The notes under the pieces: generated by a model
What the model was told of the DNA's origin: nothing
Database searches by the model: none
Seen by the model: only the letters and a program-made list of their open reading frames with translations
In this document: one piece after another, positions 44,121 through 53,631 of the stretch
Numbering within the stretch: the stretch's first letter is position 1
How the letters are laid out: each line of letters starts with the position of its first letter
NCBI RefSeq assembly: GCF_036511935.1
Contig: NZ_AP028878.1
Location: 372,001 to 436,000 of the forward strand
Direction: 5' to 3'
DNA length: 64,000 nt
DNA from: Marinobacter nanhaiticus D15-8W
GTDB taxonomy: Bacteria > Pseudomonadota > Gammaproteobacteria > Pseudomonadales > Oleiphilaceae
Translations under genes and position numbers: made by a program

Positions 44121-44246
44121 CTGGCTGTGGCGCGGATGCAACAGGGCGTCGATCTGGTGCTCATTCCCTACGCGGCTGCGGCGAAGGAAGCCGCGGATCG
44201 CCTGTTGCGGCCTGATCCCTCTGATGGGGCTGGAGAGAAGACATGA
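44121..44246 (+). pseudogene. Possible 3' remnant of a cation/proton antiporter gene
   Basis: A reading frame ending at the TGA at 44244-44246 encodes GVDLVLIPYAAAAKEAADRLLR near its end. This resembles the C-terminal tail of Kef/YbaL-type antiporters, in which a D-LVL-P-(Y/F)-AA-A-RL pattern follows the nucleotide-binding domain. Upstream the similarity stops and an intergenic operator region begins, so the rest of the gene is gone. The TGA overlaps the ATG of the next usp gene (ATGA), as would be expected if the lost gene had been coupled to it. Confidence 0.4.
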
Positions 44247-45211
44247 AAAGATTCAGTAAAATCCTCTATGTATCCGAACCGTCCGTCGAACAGACAGGTA
44301 GCATCGCCCAGGTCATTGCACTGTGCCGCAGTAACCAGGCGGATTTGACCCTTATCGAGGTCATACCTCCGCCTACGCCGGGCATGGTCATGCCGCCGGG
44401 CGGCCCATCGGCTGACGACCTGGCAGTGACGCGGATTTCCAACGCCCGGAAAGCGCTTATCTCGCTCCTTGGGCCTGACGCAGATCACGATGTCGACATT
44501 GATGTGCGCGTGGGCACCAAGTTCATGGAGGTCATTCGCGCGGTACTGGAAGATGGCTATGATCTGGTCATCAAGCCAGCAGAGAACCCTGACTGGATCG
44601 AGCGCCTTTTCGGTAGCGATGACATGCATCTTTTACGCAAGTGTCCTTGCCCGGTATGGCTGATGAAACCGCAGAAAAAGACGGTCTACGAGACAGTCGT
44701 CGCGGCCATCGACTTCGACCCCAATGAGGTCGATATCGATAGGGACGAACAGGCACTCAACGATCAGATTCTCGAGTTCGCAAGTGCGCTAGCACTTGCA
44801 GAGTCTGCGGAGTTGCACCTGGTTCACGTTTGGGATGCACCTGAGGCGGGTTTTATTAGCATGTGGACCGATGACCCTGCCAAGGCCGAGGTAAGTTTGG
44901 TAGAAGGGGAGCGTGCCCGGCATGAGGCCGGTATGGATTCGCGCATCCAAATGCTTCGCAGCTGCCTGGGTGAAGAGACGTACGACTACATCTCGCCCCG
45001 GGTTCACGTGCTTATGGGCTCGCCCCGCAAGGCAATACCTTCACTCGTCAGCGACCTGGGCGCCGATGTTCTGGTAATGGGTACGGTCGCCAGGACCGGC
45101 ATACCGGGGCTATTCATCGGTAACACGTCCGAGGCGATCCTGGATCAGCTGAAATGTTCCGTGCTGGCGGTGAAGCCAGCGGGTTTTGTTACGCCCATAA
45201 AACCTGAATGA
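44243..45211 (+). CDS. Tandem universal stress protein (UspE-like)
   Basis: 322-aa protein with two UspA domains (about 1-142 and 150-315). The first starts MKRFSKILYVSEP, the second TVYETVVAAIDFDPNE. The second ends with ADVLVMGTVARTGIPGLFIGNTSEAILDQLKCSVLAVKP, a pattern of the UspE group, linked in enterobacteria to motility and oxidative stress. The first domain lacks a full ATP loop. GGAGAGAAG precedes ATG 44243. A possible gene remnant is coupled directly upstream. Confidence 0.88.
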   Translation: MKRFSKILYVSEPSVEQTGSIAQVIALCRSNQADLTLIEVIPPPTPGMVMPPGGPSADDLAVTRISNARKALISLLGPDADHDVDIDVRVGTKFMEVIRAVLEDGYDLVIKPAENPDWIERLFGSDDMHLLRKCPCPVWLMKPQKKTVYETVVAAIDFDPNEVDIDRDEQALNDQILEFASALALAESAELHLVHVWDAPEAGFISMWTDDPAKAEVSLVEGERARHEAGMDSRIQMLRSCLGEETYDYISPRVHVLMGSPRKAIPSLVSDLGADVLVMGTVARTGIPGLFIGNTSEAILDQLKCSVLAVKPAGFVTPIKPE

Positions 45212-45256
45212 TCGCGCGTTGGAGTCATTGAATCTGATTTAGGGGCCGATGTCTCC

Positions 45257-45955
45257 CTAGACCTCCAGCCACTCCTTGCGGATCTCGGGGTTGTCCTGCA
45301 GCGACTCCGGCGTGCCGTCAAACACGATCTTGCCTTCGCCCATGACATAGACCCGGTGGGAAATCTGCAGCGCGATGCTGAGCTTCTGCTCCACCAGCAG
45401 GACGGCGATGCCCGCGGTGGCGATTTCCTCGAGGATGGCGGCGACATCGGCCACGACCTTGGGCGCCAGGCCTTCGGTGGGCTCGTCGACCATGATGCAG
45501 CGGGGATCGCCCATCAGGGTGCGGAACATGGTCAGCATCTGTTGCTCGCCCCCGGATAGCACCTCGGCGGGAGTATGCTCCCGTTCCTTCAGCCGTGGGA
45601 AACGTTTGTAGACGGCGTCCAGGGTCCATTGGGCACCCGTCTGGCCCCGGCGCTTCATACCCAGTTCGAGGTTCTGTGCCACCGTCAGGCCGGGGAAGAT
45701 GGCCCGGTCCTCGGGCACATAGCCCACACCGGCATGGGCCACCCGATGTGGCGGGAGCCCAGCGAGCTGTTTGCCCTCCATCTGGATGTCGCCCTTGGGC
45801 GTGACCAGGCCCATCACCGATTTGCACAGGGTCGAGCGGCCCACACCGTTGCGGCCAAGAAGGCTCACGATCTCGCCAGGCTTGACCTCCATGTTCACGC
45901 CCCGGAGAACGTGACTCTTGCCGTAGTAGGCGTGTAAGTCTCGTATCTGCAGCAT
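45257..45955 (-). CDS. livF: Branched-chain amino acid-type ABC transporter ATPase (LivF)
   Basis: 232-aa cytoplasmic ATPase, last gene of a five-gene importer unit. The signature motif is LSGGEQQML and the Walker B region is CIMVDEPTEGL. The Walker A reads GRNGVGRST (34-42), with Arg40 where a Lys is normally needed for ATP binding; the codon is CGC. Start ATG 45955 overlaps the livG stop (TGATG). The imported ligand is likely an amino acid or amide, from the family of the binding protein. Confidence 0.9.
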   Translation of the reverse strand: MLQIRDLHAYYGKSHVLRGVNMEVKPGEIVSLLGRNGVGRSTLCKSVMGLVTPKGDIQMEGKQLAGLPPHRVAHAGVGYVPEDRAIFPGLTVAQNLELGMKRRGQTGAQWTLDAVYKRFPRLKEREHTPAEVLSGGEQQMLTMFRTLMGDPRCIMVDEPTEGLAPKVVADVAAILEEIATAGIAVLLVEQKLSIALQISHRVYVMGEGKIVFDGTPESLQDNPEIRKEWLEV

Positions 45956-46710
45956 CAATGGACCTCCGTGCCGAGATAGGCTTCCTGGACCGCCGCATTG
46001 GCGCGGATGGCTTCGGGGGTATCCGTCGCAATCACCTCGCCATAGACCAGCACGGAGATACGGTCCGCCAGTTCGAACACGACGCCCAGATCATGCTCGA
46101 CCAGGACCAGGGTGCAGTCGGTGGTGATCTTGCGGATGAGGTTCACCACGGCGTCGGCTTCGTGCCGGCTCATGCCGGCCGTGGGCTCGTCCAGCAGGAT
46201 GACCTTGGCGCCGGAGGCAACGGTCGCGCCGATTTCCAGGGCCCGCTGTTCGGCATAGGTCAACAAGGATGCGGGGACGTCTGCGCGATGCTGCAGGTTT
46301 AACTGGACCATCAACTCTTCGGCCCGTTCCGTCACGGCTCTCTGTGACAGTACGTTCTTCCAGAAGGCGTATTTGTGGCCCGCCGCCCACAGCAGGGAGC
46401 AGCGCAGGTTCTGCATGACGGTCATGTTCTGGAACAGGTTGGTTACCTGGAAGCTGCGGCTGAGGCCTTTGCGGTTGACCCGGTGCGGCGGCAAGTTGCT
46501 GACCGTTTCGCCGAAGAGTTCAATGGCGCCGCTGGTGACCCGCAGCCGGCCGCTTATCAGGTTGAAAAGCGTGGACTTGCCAGCGCCATTGGGGCCGATC
46601 ACCACGTGCCGTTCGTTTTCCCGGATGTCCAGGTCGACACCGCGGATGATTTCGGCGCGGCCAAAGTTCTTTTGCACGTCTTTCAGTTTCAAGGCGGTAC
46701 GGCCTGTCAT
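45955..46710 (-). CDS. livG: Branched-chain amino acid-type ABC transporter ATPase (LivG)
   Basis: 251-aa ATPase with a canonical Walker A (GPNGAGKST), the LivG-type insertion (GLSRSFQVTNLFQNMTV) and Walker B VILLDEPTAGM. The ABC signature is atypical (LLTYAEQRALEIG), as is common in LivG. Works with LivF to drive import through LivHM. Its start overlaps the livM stop (ATGA). Confidence 0.92.
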   Translation of the reverse strand: MTGRTALKLKDVQKNFGRAEIIRGVDLDIRENERHVVIGPNGAGKSTLFNLISGRLRVTSGAIELFGETVSNLPPHRVNRKGLSRSFQVTNLFQNMTVMQNLRCSLLWAAGHKYAFWKNVLSQRAVTERAEELMVQLNLQHRADVPASLLTYAEQRALEIGATVASGAKVILLDEPTAGMSRHEADAVVNLIRKITTDCTLVLVEHDLGVVFELADRISVLVYGEVIATDTPEAIRANAAVQEAYLGTEVH

Positions 46711-48014
46711 GACTCACCTCCAGAAGACTTTGCGCCGGTTTTGCGGTGAAGCAGGGGACGGGCGTGGGCGACCATCAGGGCCAGGCCGACCGCCAGGATC
46801 CCCAGCGAGATAATCCACGGCATTGCGTTGGTGGCGGTCACGGAGACGCCCATCAGGTTCAGGGGTGCGCTAGGGTCCCAACTGCCGAAGTAGTGGTAGG
46901 CGAGCTCGACCGTGCACACCAGTCCGAAGATGGCGATGAGTGTCGTGCCCAGCAGGTACAGGCGGATCAGTGTGGTGCCCTTCCACTGACCGGCCCGAAT
47001 GGCCTCCACCTGTTGGTGGAGCAGCCCGAACAGGCCTTGGGGGGCAAACATCACCACGGCAATAAACATCAGGCCGAAGTAGAGGACCCAGGCTTCGGTA
47101 AATGAGGACAGCGAGGTTTCCAGGTAGACCACCAGGGCGGCTCCAAAGACCGGCCCAAAGAAGTAACCGATGCCGCCCAGATAGGTGGCAATCAGGACCT
47201 GGCCGGAGACGATCTGACCCACGGTTTCGTCGGTGATGATTTCGTCGGCAATCACGAACAGTCCCCCGGCCAATCCGGCGAAGAACGCCGACAGCGAGAA
47301 CTGGATAAATCGCACCATTTGGGGGTTGTAGCCGACGAATTGCGCTCGCTCGGGATTGTCCCGCACGGCGTTGGCCATCCAGCCCAGGGGCGTCCGGCGC
47401 AGGGCAAACATGGCCACGGCGGAGATGAGTGCCCAGCCCAGGATCAGGTAGTAGACGTTGATGCTGGGGCCATAGTTGACGCCAAACAGTGACGGGGCTT
47501 CCACCCGGTTACCGAAAAGGCCGCCTTCGCCGCCGAAGAAGTCGGTAAACATCAGGGCGCTGGAATGGACCAGGGCGCCGATACCCAGGGTAATCATGGC
47601 AAACACCACGCCGGCCCGCCGGGTCGAGACCGCACCGAACAGGATGCCGAACCCGAGCCCGGAAAAGGCGCCGACCAGGGGCAGCAGTTCCAGGGGTAGG
47701 CCGGTACCGGTGTCGTTGACCATCCGCAGGACGTGCATGGTGCAGAAACCACCGAGACCGAAGTAGACGGCGTGGCCGAAGGAGAGCAGCCCGGTGTTGC
47801 CCAGCAGCATGTTATAGGAGAGGGCGAAGACCACCAGGATGCCCATCTGGCTCAGCATGTCGATGGAATGGCCCGAGGTGAAAACCTGGGGGAGTATGAG
47901 GGCGACCAGGACGACAGCGGCCCAGGGCCAGAATCGTCCCAGGCGGAGACGAGGCCGCGTTCCCTCTGTCGCCGTCGGTTTTGTCGATTTGTCGCGTTGT
48001 TGTAGGACACTCAT
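46707..48014 (-). CDS. livM: ABC transporter permease (LivM)
   Basis: 435-aa inner-membrane permease with about ten helices, longer than E. coli LivM partners because of an extra C-terminal helix pair (about 360-425). The conserved FGHAVYFGLGGFCTMH and the EAA-like GWMANAVRDNPERAQFVGYN blocks are present. Forms the channel with LivH. Overlaps livH at its start and livG at its end by ATGA. Confidence 0.9.
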   Translation of the reverse strand: MSVLQQRDKSTKPTATEGTRPRLRLGRFWPWAAVVLVALILPQVFTSGHSIDMLSQMGILVVFALSYNMLLGNTGLLSFGHAVYFGLGGFCTMHVLRMVNDTGTGLPLELLPLVGAFSGLGFGILFGAVSTRRAGVVFAMITLGIGALVHSSALMFTDFFGGEGGLFGNRVEAPSLFGVNYGPSINVYYLILGWALISAVAMFALRRTPLGWMANAVRDNPERAQFVGYNPQMVRFIQFSLSAFFAGLAGGLFVIADEIITDETVGQIVSGQVLIATYLGGIGYFFGPVFGAALVVYLETSLSSFTEAWVLYFGLMFIAVVMFAPQGLFGLLHQQVEAIRAGQWKGTTLIRLYLLGTTLIAIFGLVCTVELAYHYFGSWDPSAPLNLMGVSVTATNAMPWIISLGILAVGLALMVAHARPLLHRKTGAKSSGGES

Positions 48015-48955
48015 GCTTCACGTTTCCCCATCAATCCGCGTGGACGGAAAATCAGTGTCAGGACCAGCAGCAGGAACGGCAGCACCGGCGCCAGTCGCAA
48101 CGAGTCCATGTACCAGAGGGTCGAGAAGAAGCTGTCCCGTGAGACTTCGACGCTGCTGAAGAGACCGGCGAGGGAGAAGTCGACCGAAAGTGCGAGAGTC
48201 TGGAGCACGCCAATGACGATAGATGCGATCAGGGCCCCCGGGACCGATCCCAATCCGCCCAGCACCACCACCACGAACACGATCGGTCCCATCAGGAACG
48301 CCATGCCCGGTTCGGTGACCAGATGGATACCGCCGACGACGCCGCCCAGCCCGGCCAGGGCGCAGCCGATGGCAAACACCCACATAAACACCTGGGGTAC
48401 GTTATGGCCCAGTGCCGAAACCATGTCGGGACGGGACAGGGAGGCCTGGATGATCAGCCCCGCTCGGGTTTTCTTGAGGAGGATATAGAGCACGACAAAC
48501 ATCACGACCGACACCGCCAGGATGAAGACCTTGAAGGCCGGGTAGTCGATGCCGAACATCGTAAACAGCGTGAAGTCGAGGGAGTCTGGCATCCGGTAGG
48601 GTACCGGTACGGTGCCCCAGAAGAGGCTGACCAGTTCGTCGATCACGTAGGCCAGGCCAAAGGTGAAGAGCAGTTCGGGAACATGACCGTGCTTGTGCAC
48701 GTGGCGCAAGCCGAAGCGCTCGACGGCTGCGCCGATCATGCCCACCAGGATGGGGGCCAGAAACAGCGCCACCCAGAACCCGGTCACCGATCCGACGGTA
48801 TAGGCGAAATAGGCCCCGAGCATATAGAAACTGGCATGGGCAAAGTTGAGTACCCCCATCATGCCAAAAATAAGGGTAAGGCCACTGGACAGCATGAACA
48901 GCAACATGCCGTACAGGAGGCCGTTTAGCAGAGAGAATGCAATGGTTTCCAGCAT
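48011..48955 (-). CDS. livH: ABC transporter permease (LivH)
   Basis: 314-aa permease with about eight helices. It starts with the typical LLNGLLYGMLLFMLSSGLTLIFGMMGVLNFAHASFYMLGAY and has the coupling segment ASLSRPDMVSALGHNV. It pairs with LivM. It lies 70 bp downstream of the binding-protein gene, within the same unit. Confidence 0.92.
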   Translation of the reverse strand: MLETIAFSLLNGLLYGMLLFMLSSGLTLIFGMMGVLNFAHASFYMLGAYFAYTVGSVTGFWVALFLAPILVGMIGAAVERFGLRHVHKHGHVPELLFTFGLAYVIDELVSLFWGTVPVPYRMPDSLDFTLFTMFGIDYPAFKVFILAVSVVMFVVLYILLKKTRAGLIIQASLSRPDMVSALGHNVPQVFMWVFAIGCALAGLGGVVGGIHLVTEPGMAFLMGPIVFVVVVLGGLGSVPGALIASIVIGVLQTLALSVDFSLAGLFSSVEVSRDSFFSTLWYMDSLRLAPVLPFLLLVLTLIFRPRGLMGKREA

Positions 48956-49025
48956 CTGTATCCCCGGCCTTGAGTCATTTGGGATGCCAGTGGCGTAAGG
49001 ACGCCACCGGATCTCTGCCTACCGT

Positions 49026-50279
49026 TCAGGGACGCTGCATCTCGCAGGTCGTTGGAACGGTGGCTTCCTCGGCGGGGATCTTGGCCACGGTCCGGAAGCC
49101 CAGGCCGGAATTATCCGCGTCGTATTTGGCGTCCGAGTCCATGACCGAGATGTACATGGGCTGGATCATCTGGTGATCTTTTTCCCTGAGAGTCACGGTG
49201 CCTGTCGGGGAATCGAACGTCATGCCCTCCAGCGCCTTCGCGACCGGGACCGCGTCGGTCGTTCCGGCCTCCTCAATGGCGGCCTTTAGCATGAACATCT
49301 GGTTGTAGATCTGGTGGTAGTACCAGTCGATTTCGGGGTAGCGCTGTTTGAAGTCCGTAAACCACTTTTCGTAATCGGTGAGGTTCTCGTCCACGTTGAC
49401 ATCGGCGTGCCAGGTCGTGATCTGGTGCAGCGAGTCCTCGCCGCGCTCGCCCACGGCCGCGGGCGTACCCAGGCCGCCGCCATAGTAGGTGTAGAAGTCG
49501 ACGTCGAGGCCCGCATTGTCGGCGGCACGTACCAGCAATGACAGGTCATTGCCCCAGTTGCCGGTAATCACCGAGTCGGCACCGGATTGCTTGATGCGAG
49601 CCACGTAAGGGGAGAAGTCACGTACCTGACCAATCGGGTGGAGCACATCGCCGGCAATCTCGATATCCGGTCGTTTCTCGTTGAGCATCTTCTTGGCCAA
49701 CTCGGAAATGACATGGCCGTGGGAGTAGTCCTGGTTGATCAGGAAAACCTTCTTGATGCCTTCCTGCTCGGCCATGTAGTTGGTCAGGGCTTCGAGCTTG
49801 ATGTCGCTGCTGGCATCGAAACGGAAATGGTAGAAGCTGCACTGGTCGTTCGTCAGTGCGGGGTCGACGGCCGCGTAGTTCAGGAAGAGGATGCGGTTGT
49901 CCTCGTTGCGGCGATTGTTGCGATCCACGGCCTGGACCAGCGCGCCAGCCACGTTGGAGCCGTTGCCCTGGGTCACGAAGGGAATATCGTCGTCGATGGC
50001 CCGCTGCAGTAACTGGGTGGACTCGGACGCGCTTTGCTTGTTGTCCATGGGCACGATCTCGAACTTGCGTCCCATGACACCACCTTGCTGGTTAATCATG
50101 TCGGCGGCAAAGCGGAAGTGTTTCAGGCCTGCATCTCCCACATTGGCGAAGGCGCCGGACAGCGGTTCGATATAGGCGATCCGAATGGGATCGGTTGATT
50201 GCTGGGCATTGACGGTAATGGGCAGGGACAGGGCGAGCAGTGCGCCGGCCAGGAAGCCGGGCTTATTACGACGTGCCAT
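49026..50279 (-). CDS. Amino acid/amide ABC transporter substrate-binding protein (LivK-like)
   Basis: 417-aa periplasmic binding protein with a signal peptide (cleavage after VNA, about residue 23) and the type-1 fold start DPIRIAYIEPLSGAFANVGDAGLKHFRFAADMINQQGG. It is longer than E. coli LivK (about 370 aa). The family includes binders of branched-chain amino acids, amides and urea, and the ligand here cannot be called. The start at 50279 has GAGGAG upstream; an earlier in-frame start at 50294 is unlikely. First gene of the livKHMGF unit. Confidence 0.88.
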   Translation of the reverse strand: MARRNKPGFLAGALLALSLPITVNAQQSTDPIRIAYIEPLSGAFANVGDAGLKHFRFAADMINQQGGVMGRKFEIVPMDNKQSASESTQLLQRAIDDDIPFVTQGNGSNVAGALVQAVDRNNRRNEDNRILFLNYAAVDPALTNDQCSFYHFRFDASSDIKLEALTNYMAEQEGIKKVFLINQDYSHGHVISELAKKMLNEKRPDIEIAGDVLHPIGQVRDFSPYVARIKQSGADSVITGNWGNDLSLLVRAADNAGLDVDFYTYYGGGLGTPAAVGERGEDSLHQITTWHADVNVDENLTDYEKWFTDFKQRYPEIDWYYHQIYNQMFMLKAAIEEAGTTDAVPVAKALEGMTFDSPTGTVTLREKDHQMIQPMYISVMDSDAKYDADNSGLGFRTVAKIPAEEATVPTTCEMQRP

Positions 50280-50945
50280 TCTTTTTCTCCTCAATCTTCA
50301 CGGCCCGGGATTGCGGCCTTTTTATAGTTGTCACGACTTTCGGAGTGCTTGGGCAGAGCGTTTTCTGGCTGTTTAGACGTTCTTCTTATACGGGAGTCCG
50401 GATTTAGGCCCCGGAAGTAGGGTCCGCCAACAGACAACTGTTAGTTATAGATTGAGTGTTGGCTAGATTCAATCCGCGGTTGATTATTTTTTAAAACGGT
50501 ACCGTGTTTCGTTATAAGGTTTTAATGCCAGCACAATTCCGCTTGGCGAAATTAAGTGCGGGCGTCTGACGTGACGGTATGTCGGCCATGACTATGATAA
50601 ACATGCACTTTCTACTGGCTGAAGCATTCTATCGCGACAGGCGGTTATTGCTGAACCGGTCTGCATCTGAACGATGTCTCCTACCGAACCGGAAGGGTGA
50701 CCCATTTAAGTACCCCGGGGCCCCTATCGCGTTCGCGATGCACTCTTAAGAGGCATCCTGCTCTCCGAATGACAGTGGCCGCGCATGGCTCTCCGGCCGG
50801 ATTGGCCTTTCTTTCCCTGGCATGGATTATGCTTTTCCCATCCGATGTTTTTCCTTGTGTTTCCTACACTTGAGTCAAGTCATCTTGCTTCCCTGACAGG
50901 GCTCAAATGCAACATGATACTGACTGTTTTACGCGGAGAATGTTT
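50280..50945. promoter_or_regulatory. Divergent control region of liv and opp operons
   Basis: 666 bp between two importer units that are transcribed apart. It should hold both promoters. A sigma-54-like element, TGGCATGGATTATGCT (50818-50833, GG to GC spaced 10 nt), faces the opp operon about 110 bp upstream of its start. The rest shows AT-rich tracts (about 50483-50512) but no gene. The sigma-54 reading is tentative. Confidence 0.35.
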
Positions 50946-52574
50946 ATGCGTTTGAGCATGTATAGCCTCGCTATGGCCTTGGTCTTGGGAGTTGGCGCCA
51001 GCACAGTTTCAGCGGCAAACGTCCCTGAAGGTGTCGAACTTGCCGCCCAGCAGGAAATCGTCTTCAACAACCAGTCGGAGCCGGCCACGCTGGACCCGCA
51101 GAAAATCGAGGGTGTGCCCGGATCGAGGGTGGCGCGACAGCTGTTCGAAGGACTGGTCATCCAGGATGAGGAAGGCAATATCCTGCCCGGCGTCGCGAAA
51201 AGCTGGGAGGTAAACGACGACAATACGGTATTCACCTTCCACCTGCGCGACGCGAAGTGGTCGAACGGCGACCCCGTGACGACCAGTGATTTCGTCTACG
51301 GCTGGCAGCGGGCGGTGGATCCGGAAACCGCATCGCCCTATTCGTGGTATATCGAGATGACCACGATGAAAAACGCTGCGGATATCGTGAAGGGCAATAA
51401 GCCGCCGACGGACTTGGGGGTCAAGGCGGTCGATGACCACACGCTGGAAGTGGAGCTGGATCAGCCGATTCCTTATTTCATTCGCATGCTGGGCCACACC
51501 ACAATGGTGCCCGCCCCGCGCGAGGTTGTCGAAGAATACGGTGATGCCTGGACCCGTCCCGATCACATGGTATCCAACGGCGCTTACCGATTGACCGACT
51601 GGGTGGTCAACGAGCGGATGGTGCTCAAGCGCAATACATCCTACTGGGATAACGAGGATACGGTGCTGGACCAGGTCACCATCCTGCCGGTCGCCTCGGA
51701 GAACGCCGAACTGTCACGGTACAAGGCCGGTGAAATCGATCTCACCGGCGGTAGTACGCCGCTGGCTATCGAGCATTACCGTCAGCTCAAGAAGGACATT
51801 CCCGAACAGATTCATACCACCGGCCAGGTGGGCACCTATTACTACTCCTTCAACAATAAGCGGGCGCCGTTCGATGACGTGCGTGTGCGTAAGGCGCTGA
51901 GCTATGCCATCAATCGTGAAGTGGTGACCGACAAGATCACCGGCCAGGGCGAAATCCCGGCGTATTCCTTCGTGCCGGAAATCACGGCGGGCTTTTCGCC
52001 CGAGGAGCCGGACTGGGCCAAGCTGAGCCAACAGGAGCGTGTCGAAAAGGCGCGGGAACTCCTGGAGGAGGCCGGGTATGGACCCGATCATCCGCTTGAG
52101 GTGGAGCTGCTGTACAACACCTCGGATAACCACAAGAAGATTGCCATCGCGATTGCCGCCATGTGGAAGCAGACCCTGGGCGTCAACGTGAATCTGGTCA
52201 ACCAGGAGTGGAAGACCTACCTCGCCACGGAGCGCGCCGGCAACTTTGATGTGGCACGTGCCGGCTGGGTTGGCGATTACAACGAAGCGTCGACGATGCT
52301 GGACCTGCTCACCACGGCCAACGGCAACAATTATCCGAAGTATTCGAATGCGGAATACGACAAGCTCATGTCCGAGTCCAAGACCATTGTCGATGAGCAA
52401 AAGCGTAACGACCTATATGCCAAGGCAGACGCCATGCTCAGCCGTGACATGCCGGTCGCGCCAATCTACCAGTATTCCACCACGCGTCTGGTAAAGCCCT
52501 ACGTGGGCGGCTACCCCGAAGCCAACCCTGAAGACATCTTCTACTTCAAGAACATGTACATCACCAAACATTAG
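50946..52574 (+). CDS. oppA: Oligopeptide ABC transporter substrate-binding protein (OppA-like)
   Basis: 542-aa periplasmic binding protein of the SBP_bac_5 family. It has a signal peptide (MRLSMYSLAMALVLGVGASTVSA), then NNQSEPATLDPQKIEGVPGSRVARQLFEGL and the conserved YGWQRAVDPETASPYSWYI, both characteristic of OppA. It captures short peptides. ATG 50946 has GGAG 7 nt upstream. A 127-bp gap to oppB could allow unequal expression of the binding protein. Confidence 0.92.
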   Translation: MRLSMYSLAMALVLGVGASTVSAANVPEGVELAAQQEIVFNNQSEPATLDPQKIEGVPGSRVARQLFEGLVIQDEEGNILPGVAKSWEVNDDNTVFTFHLRDAKWSNGDPVTTSDFVYGWQRAVDPETASPYSWYIEMTTMKNAADIVKGNKPPTDLGVKAVDDHTLEVELDQPIPYFIRMLGHTTMVPAPREVVEEYGDAWTRPDHMVSNGAYRLTDWVVNERMVLKRNTSYWDNEDTVLDQVTILPVASENAELSRYKAGEIDLTGGSTPLAIEHYRQLKKDIPEQIHTTGQVGTYYYSFNNKRAPFDDVRVRKALSYAINREVVTDKITGQGEIPAYSFVPEITAGFSPEEPDWAKLSQQERVEKARELLEEAGYGPDHPLEVELLYNTSDNHKKIAIAIAAMWKQTLGVNVNLVNQEWKTYLATERAGNFDVARAGWVGDYNEASTMLDLLTTANGNNYPKYSNAEYDKLMSESKTIVDEQKRNDLYAKADAMLSRDMPVAPIYQYSTTRLVKPYVGGYPEANPEDIFYFKNMYITKH

Positions 52575-52701
52575 GACTAACGGGTCTGGGAACCCCGGTT
52601 GGGATAGCGCGCCCGTCCGGGGAGCCCTGTACCTGTCGTTACCAGGGAAACCGGTCGGATTCATGCGTGCCCTGAAGGCCAGGCCGTGTAGGTAAAAACC
52701 A

Positions 52702-53622
52702 ATGTTACGCTTTGTATTCAAACGTTTGCTCGAGTCGATACCGACTCTACTGCTACTGATTACTGTCTCGTTCGTGTTGATGCATGCGGCGCCAGGCAGC
52801 CCGTTTTCAGCGGAGCGCAACATACCGCCGGAAATCATGGCCAACATCGAAGCTAAATATGGGCTGGATCAGCCGCTCTATATCCAGTACTTCAACTATC
52901 TTGGAGACCTGCTCCAGGGTGACCTTGGTCCTTCGTTCAAATACAAGGACTTCACGGTTAACGAGCTGGTGGCCGAGAGCTTCCCCGTTTCGGCGGAAAT
53001 CGGTCTCTGGGCCTTTATCACCGCCGTGGTCCTGGGCGTCCTGTTCGGCACCATCGCGGCGCTTCGACAGAATACCTGGATGGATTACGGCGTGATGTCC
53101 CTGGCGATGACCGGTGTGGTGATCCCGAGCTTCGTGCTTGCTCCCCTGCTGATACTGATCTTCGCCGTGCACTATCGTTGGCTGCCTGCCGGAGGCTGGC
53201 AGGGCGGTCAATGGATGTTCCTCATCCTGCCGGTCATTGCGATGGCCGCCCATTACGTGTCCTCGATCGCACGCATCATGCGGGGCAGCATGATCGAGGT
53301 GATGCACTCCAACTTCATTCGCACCGCCCGCGCCAAGGGGCTACCAGCCCGCTACATCATCTGGCGCCATGCGCTCCGCCCGGCGTTGCTACCCGTTATC
53401 TCCTATCTCGGCCCCGCCTTCGTCGGCATCATCACCGGTTCCGTGGTGATCGAAACCATTTTTGGTCTGCCCGGGATCGGTCAGCTATTCGTTAACGGTT
53501 CCCTGAATCGCGACTATTCGATGGTGCTGGGCATTACGGTGCTGATCGGTGCGCTGACCATCGCCTTCAATGCCATCGTCGATATCCTCTATGCCTATAT
53601 CGACCCCAAGATCCGCTACTGA
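52702..53622 (+). CDS. oppB: Oligopeptide transporter permease (OppB)
   Basis: 306-aa permease with six helices. It starts MLRFVFKRLLESIPTLLLLITVSFVLMHAAPGSPF, the classic OppB/DppB N-terminus, and has the EAA loop RTARAKGLPARYIIWRHALRPALLPV. It builds the membrane channel with OppC, 9 bp downstream. Confidence 0.93.
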   Translation: MLRFVFKRLLESIPTLLLLITVSFVLMHAAPGSPFSAERNIPPEIMANIEAKYGLDQPLYIQYFNYLGDLLQGDLGPSFKYKDFTVNELVAESFPVSAEIGLWAFITAVVLGVLFGTIAALRQNTWMDYGVMSLAMTGVVIPSFVLAPLLILIFAVHYRWLPAGGWQGGQWMFLILPVIAMAAHYVSSIARIMRGSMIEVMHSNFIRTARAKGLPARYIIWRHALRPALLPVISYLGPAFVGIITGSVVIETIFGLPGIGQLFVNGSLNRDYSMVLGITVLIGALTIAFNAIVDILYAYIDPKIRY

Positions 53623-53631
53623 GTGCGTCCT

